Shown: in pieces, positions 8,277 to 16,050 of the stretch
How positions within the stretch are numbered: position 1 is the stretch's first letter
Layout: the number at the start of each line of letters is the position of its first letter
Assembly: GCA_019309685.1 (NCBI GenBank)
Contig: JAFDFT010000046.1
Span: 1-24,625 of the forward strand
Source: Deltaproteobacteria bacterium
GTDB taxonomy: Bacteria > Desulfobacterota > Desulfobacteria > Desulfobacterales > JAABPS01
Direction of reading: 5' to 3'
Length of the DNA: 24,625 bases
Notes under the pieces: generated by a model
What the model saw: the letters and a program-made list of their open reading frames with translations, nothing else
The model's database searches: none
What the model was told of the DNA's origin: nothing
Made by a program: the position numbers and the translations under genes

Positions 8277-9047
8277 ATGAAATACGTGTGCGTCCTTTTT
8301 ATTTTATTTTCGTTTGTTTCGTGCCAAACCATTGGTGTTAAATATCCGGTTATTTATGATATGTCACCTCGCGATGAAGGTAACGCGGGCCATTTATTAT
8401 CTGCCATTAAAAATAAAAACAACAAACTTGAGACTTTCAAAGGAATAGGGAAACTCAAGTTAATCAATAAAAATAAATCTATGAACACGCGGGCTGCCTG
8501 GATGGGTACACATCAGGGTAATTTCCGTGTTGAAATTTTTGGTTTTCCAGGTCAATCAGCAGCCAGCTATTCGAATGATGGACAATACTCGTATTTGTAT
8601 TTTCCCATGGATGGTCGATTTTATATTATCAACGACGCAAATCCAAGCTTGGAGAAAATTCTGACCATATCGATCACATCTAATGACCTCAGTTCTTTTC
8701 TGTCTGGAAGAATACCCGTTTATGAATATGACACTGATCATGCAAAAATGAACGTATCTGATGAGGGATACGAGCTGAACTTGAAAAAGGGGTGTTTTGG
8801 AAAACGTAAAAAATTATATGTGAATAAACACGATAAAAATGTTTGGAAAATGGAGGCATTCAATTTGTTCGGGTCACTTAAATATCGTACAGAGCTAAAC
8901 ATGATACAATCGATAAACGGTTACAGCATTCCATTTGAAATTATCATTTCAAACAATGACGGCAATCGTCTCTACATTCATATTGCTAAGTATTGGACAG
9001 ACGTCCCTGTTCCCTTATCATCGTTTGCATTAACACCCTCAAACTAA
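8277..9047 (+). CDS. LolB-like outer-membrane lipoprotein (DUF4292 type)
   Basis: Taking the ATG at 8277 gives a 256-residue product with a short lipoprotein signal and lipobox FVSC, Cys at residue 16. The frame stays open to an ATG at 8238, but that would place 13 polar residues before the signal, so the internal start is preferred; no strong Shine-Dalgarno decides. The mature part is beta-rich (FKGIGKLKLINKNKSMNTRAAWMGTHQGNFRVEIFGFPGQSAASYSNDG), as in LolB and LolA-like proteins, which bind lipoprotein acyl chains and insert them into the outer membrane. A TPR lipoprotein followed by a LolB-like one is a recurrent arrangement in delta-group genomes, from memory. The exact family is a judgement on pattern and position, not a clear motif match. 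Confidence 0.6.
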   Translation: MKYVCVLFILFSFVSCQTIGVKYPVIYDMSPRDEGNAGHLLSAIKNKNNKLETFKGIGKLKLINKNKSMNTRAAWMGTHQGNFRVEIFGFPGQSAASYSNDGQYSYLYFPMDGRFYIINDANPSLEKILTISITSNDLSSFLSGRIPVYEYDTDHAKMNVSDEGYELNLKKGCFGKRKKLYVNKHDKNVWKMEAFNLFGSLKYRTELNMIQSINGYSIPFEIIISNNDGNRLYIHIAKYWTDVPVPLSSFALTPSN

Positions 9048-9065
9048 TTCTGTATAAAATAACAT

Positions 9066-9845
9066 ATGAAAAAAAAGGTCATTGCACTTGAAGCACGCTT
9101 GAGAGATTGCAAAAATGTGATAACTCTGGGTGTACTTCCAAATTTTTCAGATTACAACACCCAAGACGCGAAGCGTATCAAGGACGCAGTGAAAATATAC
9201 TACCCTTCCACATTTTACGCGGATCTTTTTAATTCCATGGGAAAAATGACATTCCCCAGTTATAATACATACAAATGTGTTCAGGACAAAATTAAACAGA
9301 CAGCCCTTTTCAACCTTCTGGATATTCCGCATCCCAAAACACGTACTTTTTATGGAAACCGGCAAAAAAAGGCTATTTTGGATTATTTTGAATTTCCTTT
9401 TATTGGCAAAATCCCCAAAGGTTCCGCGCTAGGAAGGGGTGTCTATCTGATTTCCGGAAAAGCTGACCTGTCTGAGTATTGCAACATTGCAAATACGGCA
9501 TATATTCAAGAATATATCCCTTCAGATCGCGATATTCGTGTTGTTATTGTTGGAGATAGGGTTGTGCATGCCTATTGGCGCATTGCGGCTCCTGGAGACT
9601 TTAGAAGCAATATAGCACTCGGCGGTAAAGTAAGCCTGGAACCTGTTCCAAAGCAAATTTTAGACCTGGCACTTCATACTGCAGTATCTTGCGGGTGGGA
9701 TGATGTGGGGATAGATATTATTTCTCAAAAAGGCGAACTATATGTTATTGAAGCAAACATGAAATATGGCAAAGAAGGATTCCGGGCAGCCGGCATTAAC
9801 TATATTCAACTGATGGAAACAATGATCGAAAATGAAGAAATTTGA
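9066..9845 (+). CDS. ATP-grasp ligase of the RimK type
   Basis: The 259-residue product has an ATP-grasp layout. The N-terminal domain contains TFPSYNTYKCVQDKIKQTALFNLLDIPHPKT, the usual lead-in. A nucleotide-binding segment FIGKIPKGSALGRGVYLI follows at about residues 117-135, then IQEYIPSDRDIRVVIVGDRVV. The Mg-binding acidic cluster is VGIDII...LYVIEANMKYG, with Asp, Glu and Asn in the expected places. RimK-like enzymes join amino acids, usually glutamate, to a carboxylate. The substrate cannot be told here. It is short compared with RimK (about 300). It overlaps the following dNTPase gene by 14 bp, so the two are probably translated together. Its start has only a weak purine-rich upstream signal. 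Confidence 0.75.
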   Translation: MKKKVIALEARLRDCKNVITLGVLPNFSDYNTQDAKRIKDAVKIYYPSTFYADLFNSMGKMTFPSYNTYKCVQDKIKQTALFNLLDIPHPKTRTFYGNRQKKAILDYFEFPFIGKIPKGSALGRGVYLISGKADLSEYCNIANTAYIQEYIPSDRDIRVVIVGDRVVHAYWRIAAPGDFRSNIALGGKVSLEPVPKQILDLALHTAVSCGWDDVGIDIISQKGELYVIEANMKYGKEGFRAAGINYIQLMETMIENEEI

Positions 9846-11016
9846 TCCAATGAAAATTGATGAAAAACTAACGCAAATAAAATTTGAGTTAAATAACCAT
9901 GAGTCCGACTTTATGTCTCCCTATGCCACCGTAAGCGGTCAAGGGTTTCGCAAATTTCAGGACAAGCATGTAGATTCCGGCTACCGGCAAACATTTTCTT
10001 TGGATGTTGACCGCATCCTTCATTCTCTGGCGTACACAAGATATATTGACAAAACCCAGGTGTTTTATCTTATCCAGAATGACCACATCACTCACAGAAT
10101 ACTTCATGTCCAGTTGGTCTCAAAGGTATCCAGAACCATTGGCCGGTTTCTTGGGCTAAATGAAGACCTTATCGAAGCCATTGCTCTTGGGCATGATATC
10201 GGCCATACCCCGTTTGGCCATGATGGTGAAAGATTTTTATCCGAACACTGCAAAGCGAACGGCATTGGGGATTTTCATCATAATGTCCAGTCTGTTCAAT
10301 TTCTGGATAAAGTGGAACGCAAAGGAAAAGGATGGAATCTATGCCTTCAGACGTTAGACGGCATTCTCTGTCATGATGGGGAAATCCATAATCAGCAGCT
10401 TAAACCAAACAGGGATAAATCTTTTGATATATTACAAAACGAAATCGATTTAAAAAAGAACACATCAAATGTAAAACTTGTACCAATGACCCTTGAAGGA
10501 TGCGTTGTCCGTATGGGGGACACCATTAGTTATATCGGCCGTGACTTGGAAGACGCGATTCGATTGAATATTATCAAACGTGAAGATATCCCTCAAAAGG
10601 CTGCATCAGTGCTTGGGAATACCAATGGTACTATTGTATATCGGCTTGTGACGGACGTTATAAGAAACAGTTATCAGAAAAAGACCATTGCTTTTAGCTC
10701 AGATGTTTCGAATGCCTTAAAACATTTAAAACAATTTAACTTCGAAAACATTTACCAGAATCCCAAAATAAAAAAGCATTCCCAAAAAATCAAAGATCTG
10801 TTCGCAGATTTATTTAGGAGATATCTCGACGATATTAAAAAAGAAAATCACCAGTCCGTTATATTTACAAACTTTCTAGAAGACATGGCCCCGGAATATA
10901 TGAACGTTCATAGCAGTGCCGAAATTGTAAGGGATTTTATTGCCGGAATGACGGATCGGTATTTTTTAAGTCAATTTCCTGTTGAAATGAGGCCGAAGAA
11001 TATAGAATTTGATTAG
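9832..11016 (+). CDS. HD-domain deoxynucleoside triphosphate triphosphohydrolase (dGTPase-like)
   Basis: A 394-residue HD-superfamily hydrolase. Metal ligands are visible in order: His92 (ILHVQLVSK), His121-Asp122 in the family signature GHDIGHTPFGHDGE, and Asp230 in RMGDTISYIGRDLED. The intervening DFHHNVQS segment is also typical. Members hydrolyse dNTPs to the deoxynucleoside and triphosphate, controlling dNTP pools; some act in phage defence, but nothing here points to that. The ATG at 9832 lies inside the ATP-grasp gene; an alternative ATG at 9850 would remove the overlap and has GAAGAA upstream. The stop codon TAG shares its last base with the terminal repeat of mobile element copy C, so the C-terminal end may have been set by that insertion. 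Confidence 0.88.
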   Translation: MKKFDPMKIDEKLTQIKFELNNHESDFMSPYATVSGQGFRKFQDKHVDSGYRQTFSLDVDRILHSLAYTRYIDKTQVFYLIQNDHITHRILHVQLVSKVSRTIGRFLGLNEDLIEAIALGHDIGHTPFGHDGERFLSEHCKANGIGDFHHNVQSVQFLDKVERKGKGWNLCLQTLDGILCHDGEIHNQQLKPNRDKSFDILQNEIDLKKNTSNVKLVPMTLEGCVVRMGDTISYIGRDLEDAIRLNIIKREDIPQKAASVLGNTNGTIVYRLVTDVIRNSYQKKTIAFSSDVSNALKHLKQFNFENIYQNPKIKKHSQKIKDLFADLFRRYLDDIKKENHQSVIFTNFLEDMAPEYMNVHSSAEIVRDFIAGMTDRYFLSQFPVEMRPKNIEFD

Positions 11017-11338
11017 TTTCCATCCAGAAATTGCCCTTTTTGACCAATTTCCCGCCTACGCCAAGGCTACGGCGAGGCAAGCTGTGTCAGGTGGGACATC
11101 CGCCTCGAGGGGGCTCAAATTTTAAGCCGCCACCGAACTTTGGCGGATTAATCATCAAAATACTTCAAGTAATCCTGCGTTTAAAATTATCGCCTTCCTT
11201 GAAATTGAACAAAAATTGCCAATTTTGAATACTCCTCTATGCTTGGAATCGCTTGTGCGACGTACAGCTATGTACGCCTCCGCGCAATTCCTTGATTTCC
11301 TTGACCTTGCGAAAAATTACTCATTTCTGGATGAAAAC
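11016..11338 (-). mobile_element. MITE-like element, copy C (323 bp, best preserved)
   Basis: In minus orientation it starts GTTTTCATCCAGAAATGAG (at 11338) and ends with GGATGGAAAC, whose inverse is GTTTCCATCCAGAAATTGC: near-perfect 15-16 bp terminal inverted repeats. TA occurs immediately outside both ends, consistent with TA target-site duplication as made by IS630/Tc1-mariner-type transposases. The interior matches copy A along its whole length, including a GC-rich module near 11040-11127 (GGCGAGGCAAGCTGTGTCAG). It has no transposase; mobilisation would need one elsewhere in the genome. Confidence 0.75.
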
Positions 11339-11423
11339 TATTTTAAATATCCATTTTTTTATTTTTGTGTAATAAAGTAATGTCGTATCCTGTTGTATAT
11401 CTTATTAGTGAAAACAAATTTAT

Positions 11424-12161
11424 ATGAACACAGAAAGAACATATCGAAATCTTGCAAGATCTGAAAACCTTTTACCCTATAATGTCACGGTAAAAGAAAC
11501 AGACCTTTTTATCCACACAGAAACAAATTTGAAAAACATTGCCAAGGATTTAATACTATCATATCGAAGCCAAATTGAATCATACATTCAATTATATCCT
11601 GAGTTCGAGACGACATTAAATCCATGGTCTATCAACGGCCCTGCCCCTGAAATAATACAACGCATGACTCAAACGTGCGAAAAAACCAATACCGGCCCCA
11701 TGGCTGCGGTTGCAGGAGCAATTGCTGAAATGGTTGGAATCGGTCTTTTGGATTATACGAAAACGGTTATTGTTGAAAACGGAGGGGATATTTTTATCAA
11801 ATCTGATCAACCCGTTACAGTAGGCATATATGCCGGGGATTCACCCGTAAGCATGAAAATCGGTCTGCTTATTAACGCATTAGACCAACCGGTTGCTGTT
11901 TGCACATCATCCGGAACCATCGGTCACTCTTTGAGCCTTGGTAAGGCGGATGCGGTTTGTGTAGTTTCTGATTCATGCTTTCTTGCTGACGCTGCCGCAA
12001 CTGCCATTGGAAATATGGTTCAATCAAAAAAAGACTTTGAAAAGGCCATGGCATTCGGAAAAAATATCGAAAACGTTACTGGTATTGTCCTGATTCAGGG
12101 AAAAAATATTGCCATGTGGGGTGAGATTGAACTTATCCAGCTCAGCGGAAAAAAATGTTGA
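11424..12161 (+). CDS. UPF0280 family protein (ApbE-like fold)
   Basis: The 245-residue product matches the UPF0280/COG2122 pattern: RTYRNL near the start, an acidic-hydrophobic N-terminal half, then GPMAAVAGAIAEMVG at about 92-106, VIVENGGDIFI at about 113-123, and CTSSGTIGHSLSLGKADAVCVVSDSCFLADAAATAIGN at about 159-196. The NGGD and SSGT...DA segments recall the flavin/Mg site of ApbE flavin transferases, and the family is placed in the ApbE superfamily, but its activity is not established to my knowledge. There is no signal peptide, unlike true ApbE lipoproteins, so it is probably cytosolic. It follows repeat copy C by 85 bp, so a promoter of its own is likely. No clear ribosome-binding site is visible. 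Confidence 0.85.
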   Translation: MNTERTYRNLARSENLLPYNVTVKETDLFIHTETNLKNIAKDLILSYRSQIESYIQLYPEFETTLNPWSINGPAPEIIQRMTQTCEKTNTGPMAAVAGAIAEMVGIGLLDYTKTVIVENGGDIFIKSDQPVTVGIYAGDSPVSMKIGLLINALDQPVAVCTSSGTIGHSLSLGKADAVCVVSDSCFLADAAATAIGNMVQSKKDFEKAMAFGKNIENVTGIVLIQGKNIAMWGEIELIQLSGKKC

Positions 12162-12205
12162 GTTCAATGTACTAAATGTGTAAGAGTTTATGGAATGACT
12201 CTCTC

Positions 12206-12236
12206 AGAAAATCTTGATGATCAAATAGGATTTTCT
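12206..12236 (+). promoter_or_regulatory. Inverted repeat in the UPF0280-HIT spacer
   Basis: AGAAAATC at 12206-12213 is repeated in inverse at 12229-12236, with a nested TTGA/TCAA pair inside. This makes an AT-rich hairpin 45 bp after the UPF0280 stop. There is no T-run directly after it, so it is not a standard intrinsic terminator; it may mark an RNA 3' end or a protein site. The rest of the 216-bp spacer holds nothing I can name. Confidence 0.35.
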
Positions 12237-12377
12237 CACCTATAGTTTGGCAGTTTTGACAAGGGGTCAAGGATTCGAGGGTCCAAGTATTTGTGTTCTG
12301 ATTTTATCAAAGTTTTAATAAGTACTGACATTTGGACAATTTTTCTAAAAACTGATTATTAGGAGTATTAACTTCCA

Positions 12378-12863
12378 ATGAAAACCATGTGGGCACCATG
12401 GCGTATTGAATATATAAAATCAGATAAAGAGGAAGGATGTGTGTTCTGCAAGGCGCTATCTGAAAAAAATGATCTAACCCTCTTTAAAGGTGAATCCACC
12501 ATGGTGGTCATGAATAAATATCCATACATTAACGGCCACCTTCTTGTTTCACCTATAAGCCATATTTCCGGCCTGGACCAGTTAAATCAATCCGAAATGG
12601 GTGTACTCTTATTAACGGTTGAAAAGTCAATAGAGGTGTTAAAAAAAGTGATGTGCCCGGATGGTTTCAATATCGGTTTAAATCTTGGAAAAGTGGCGGG
12701 AGCGGGTATTGAAGAACACCTTCACTTTCATATTGTTCCCAGGTGGTTTGGCGACACCAACGCATTAACAGTGTTTGCGGATGTTCGTGTGATTCCGGAA
12801 CACATTGCAGAAACATATAACAATCTGAAGCCCTACTTTGATAAAATAGTTCTAACTGATTAA
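12378..12863 (+). CDS. HIT family hydrolase (Ap4A-type)
   Basis: The 161-residue product has the histidine triad EEHLHFHIVPRW, with His at 114, 116 and 118, and the N-terminal MWAPWRIEYI...CVFC signature of bacterial HIT proteins related to Ap4A phosphorylase/hydrolase. CxxC at residues 21-24 may bind zinc together with a downstream His, as in related proteins. Such enzymes cleave dinucleoside polyphosphates or other nucleoside phosphoramidates in the cytosol; the exact substrate cannot be read. AGGAG is 12 nt before the ATG, longer than ideal. The lapA-like gene follows after 15 bp with its own strong ribosome-binding site, so the two probably share a transcript. Confidence 0.9.
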   Translation: MKTMWAPWRIEYIKSDKEEGCVFCKALSEKNDLTLFKGESTMVVMNKYPYINGHLLVSPISHISGLDQLNQSEMGVLLLTVEKSIEVLKKVMCPDGFNIGLNLGKVAGAGIEEHLHFHIVPRWFGDTNALTVFADVRVIPEHIAETYNNLKPYFDKIVLTD

Positions 12864-12878
12864 TGTAAGGAGCGTTCT

Positions 12879-13253
12879 ATGAGGGAGTTTAAAATAACCT
12901 TTTGGGTAATCATATCTGTTTTTATTTCTGTTTTTATTTACCAGAATCAACATTTCTTTTTCCAGGCAAGCCAAAATTTCAGGATAAATCTTATCTTTGC
13001 GGAATACAAGACTCCCGAAGTTCCATCCGCCCTTGTGTTCCTTGTCTGTATCATTATAGGTTTTTTTATCTCATATATATTATCCATACCCGGAAGGCTG
13101 ACATCCAGAAAGAAAATTAAGCTCCTTCAAAAAGCAGTTGACTCGCAACTCAAAGAAATATCATCATTGAATAGAAAATTAAATCATTCAAATGTTGGGG
13201 ACACAAAACCTGTGCCTGAAAATATTGATAATGCATACAGCAATTATCGTTAA
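12879..13253 (+). CDS. lapA: LapA-like inner membrane protein (DUF1049)
   Basis: The 124-residue product has two membrane segments, about residues 7-22 (FWVIISVFISVFIYQN) and 49-70 (ALVFLVCIIIGFFISYIL), separated by a short loop with NFRINLIFAEYKTPEVP, the typical lipopolysaccharide assembly protein A domain. A cytoplasmic coiled coil (KIKLLQKAVDSQLKEISSLNRKL) follows, ending in a polar tail. In Escherichia coli LapA works with LapB in controlling LPS synthesis; here no LapB is next to it, so the symbol is by family only. AAGGAG six bases before the ATG is a textbook ribosome-binding site. It is 15 bp behind the HIT gene and 52 bp before mutS. Confidence 0.75.
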   Translation: MREFKITFWVIISVFISVFIYQNQHFFFQASQNFRINLIFAEYKTPEVPSALVFLVCIIIGFFISYILSIPGRLTSRKKIKLLQKAVDSQLKEISSLNRKLNHSNVGDTKPVPENIDNAYSNYR

Positions 13254-13305
13254 TTTCCAGTTCCAGGCTCCATCTATGACAGCCACTGCCAGTGTTATCT
13301 GATCC

Positions 13306-15851
13306 ATGAAATCCGTTAAAACAACACCAATGATCAAGCAATACTTGTCCATTAAGGATGAGTATCCTGACGCGATATTGTTCTTCAGGATGGGTGATTT
13401 TTATGAAATGTTTTTCGAAGACGCAGAAGTAGCATCAAGGATTCTTGAAATCACATTAACATCGCGAAATAAAAATGACGCGTCCCCTATTCCCATGTGC
13501 GGCGTTCCGCACAGAGCGGTAAAGGGGTACATTTCCAAAATGATCGAAAATGGATATAAGGTGGCCATATGTGACCAACTAGAAGATCCATCCGTTGCCA
13601 AAGGCATTGTAAAAAGAGATGTGGTTCGTGTTATTTCACCGGGAATGATCATCGAAGATGAGATGCTCGATGATAAATCGAACAATTTTCTACTATCCAT
13701 CTCGAAAAATGATCATACAGTCGGAATATCTTATCTGGATCTATCTACCGGTACTTTCCGTGTTACAGAAAGTGATCATCTGTCCTCTATTTTTGATGAA
13801 GTCCTGAGAATTTCCCCGCGTGAAGTTCTCCTTAACCAGCAATTAAAAAACGACCCCTCTTTTACACCCCTGATCAAGACATTATCAGAAACGCCTGTGA
13901 CGTTTCTTGATGACAAACATTTTGGCTTTAAGAAGGGGCAAACAATTTTAAAAGACCAGTTCAATACGCTTAATCTTAAAGGATTTGGCTGTGAAAATAT
14001 GAAAGCCGGTTTGAGCGCCGCTGGAGCGTTATTATTTTACATACGTGAAAACCAGAAACAAAAAATTGAGCACCTCTCAAAAATTGAAACATATACGTTA
14101 AATAATTTTTTGATGATTGATAACATGAGCTACCGCAATCTTGAAATCACACAAAATCTTCAATCCGGTAGCCGACATGGAACACTCATTAGCGTGATCG
14201 ATCAAACCGTTACGGCAATGGGCGCCAGGCTTTTAAAAAAGTGGACCCGATATCCGCTTATTGATGCGGATGAAATCAATAAAAGGCTGGACGCCATTGA
14301 GGAAGCCACACGGAAAATTCACCCCGTAAAAAGTATCAGAGAAAACCTGAAATCCGTTTATGACCTTGAAAGACTCTCCAGTAAAGTATCCATGGGGCAT
14401 GCCAATGCCAGGGATCTCGTCACTTTAAAGATCTCCATTTTTAAATTACCGGACATTATTTCCGAGATATCAACATTTTCATCAACACTTTATCACTTTG
14501 ATAAAGCCCATGAAGTTCTAATCACATTAGCTGAACTGATTGATCGTGCCATTCGCGAAGACGCTCCTCCAACCATACATGAAGGAGGCATTATCCGTCA
14601 GGGATATGATGATGAATTGGATCGTCTGATCCGGATAAGCACGGACGGGAAGGGGTGGCTTGCAAATCTTGAATTAAATGAAAAAGACGCTACAGGAATT
14701 AATTCACTAAAGGTCAAATACAATAAGGTATTTGGATATTATATCGAGATTCCTAAATCACAGATAAAATCAGTTCCGCCTCATTATGTCAGGAAACAAA
14801 CACTCGTTAATGCTGAGCGCTATATCACCGATGAACTGAAAAAATTTGAATCTGAAGTCCTGAGCTCTGACGAGCGCAGAAATGTCTTAGAATTACAGCT
14901 TTTTAATGAAGTCAGGGTTTAACGGCAAATCAGAATGATTATATCAGGCCTAAAATCAATACGGATGACGAAATTATCATCGAAGATGGCCGACACCCTG
15001 TTATTGAAAAAATGATCTCCGGTGAACGGTTTGTTCCAAATACAGTAAGACTTGACAATCATGAAAATCAGATACTGATTATCACCGGTCCAAATATGGC
15101 GGGAAAATCGACTATCCTCAGACAGGTAGCGATTTTAGTTATGATGACTCAAATGGGCTCTTTTATTCCCGCCCAAAAAGCCTCTATTGGTATCACGGAC
15201 AGGATCTTTACGCGTGTTGGCGCACTTGACAATATCTCAGCCGGTCAAAGTACATTTATGGTTGAAATGCAGGAAACTGCCAATATTTTAAACAACTCAA
15301 CACATCAAAGTCTTATCATTCTAGACGAAATAGGCAGGGGCACGAGCACTTTTGACGGCCTGAGTATTGCGTGGGCGGTCGCGGAATTTCTTCATGATTT
15401 AAAAGGAAAAGGAGTAAAGACACTCTTTGCTACCCATTATCATGAATTAACGGATCTCTCTCTTACTAAGGAACGCGTTAAGAATTACAATATATCCGTT
15501 AAAGAATGGAATGATGAAATTATCTTTCTACGAAAAATGGTCGAGGGAGGTACAAACAGAAGTTACGGGATTCAAGTCGCTCGGCTCGCAGGCATTCCTG
15601 AAAATGTTTTAAAAAGGGCAAAAAAAATCCTTTCGCAAATTGAACACGGTGATCACTGTGTACATCATGTTTCATCAAATTTAGAGGATGATGCGCTTAT
15701 TGAAAAGGGGCATGTACAACTGGATATGTTTCATGACCACGAAAGTAGGTTTATTAGAAAATTACAGGAAGTTGACATATCAAAAATGACACCCATTGAT
15801 GCGTTGAATTTGCTAAATGAACTCACTCAAAAGGCCAAAGATCTATCTTGA
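13306..15851 (+). pseudogene. mutS: DNA mismatch repair protein MutS, disrupted by internal deletion and frameshift
   Basis: Frame one (13306-14922, 538 codons) has the MutS N-terminus with the mismatch-contacting GDFYEMF (Phe32, Glu34), the connector, core and clamp domains, and ends LQLFNEVRV-stop. A second frame begins in register at 14922 (TANQNDYIRP) and runs to 15851 with the ATPase: Walker A GPNMAGKST, DEIGRGTSTFDG, and FATHYHEL. In MutS about 28 residues of core helix normally lie between these two points; they are missing and the frame moves by one. An intact protein would be about 875 residues, the usual size. A 538-residue product would bind DNA without an ATPase; an internal ATG at 15012 could give an ATPase fragment. 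So function is probably lost, unless the lesion is an assembly error. Confidence 0.88.
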
Positions 15852-15975
15852 TTTATATGCTTTTCCCTATATGTAGGAGAAAGTCGTTCGAGAACTTTTA
15901 AATTTACAAAGGTCTCTTGTTCTTCTATCTCATTTTTGATATCCTATGACTAGATATTTTTTGAGAAAAGTAACG

Positions 15976-15994
15976 TAAACAGAATATCTGTTTA
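15976..15994. promoter_or_regulatory. Perfect 8-bp inverted repeat upstream of the amidase gene
   Basis: TAAACAGA and its exact inverse TCTGTTTA are separated by ATA, a 19-bp dyad 57 bp before the amidase start. The size and symmetry fit a dimeric repressor site. A TTGAGA at 15961-15966 could be a -35 with the dyad over the -10. No regulator gene is nearby and no T-run follows, so it is not a terminator. The rest of the 199-bp spacer shows nothing else. Confidence 0.35.
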
Positions 15995-16050
15995 GATCGT
16001 CAGCTAACTTATACGAATATTAACTTAACTAAATATTTATAAAGGCAATT

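Noticed and set aside
9832..11016. dNTPase as part of an anti-phage defence island.
   Set aside because: No other defence gene is near, and the surroundings are housekeeping genes.
12255..12282. TTGACA-like sequence at about 12256 as a promoter for the HIT gene.
   Set aside because: No -10 element lies at 16-18 bp, and the segment is a short palindrome (TTGAC/GTCAA) of its own.
13306..15851. Programmed frameshift as the explanation of the split mutS.
   Set aside because: A programmed shift keeps all codons. Here about 28 residues of the core are absent, and no slippery heptamer lies before the first stop.
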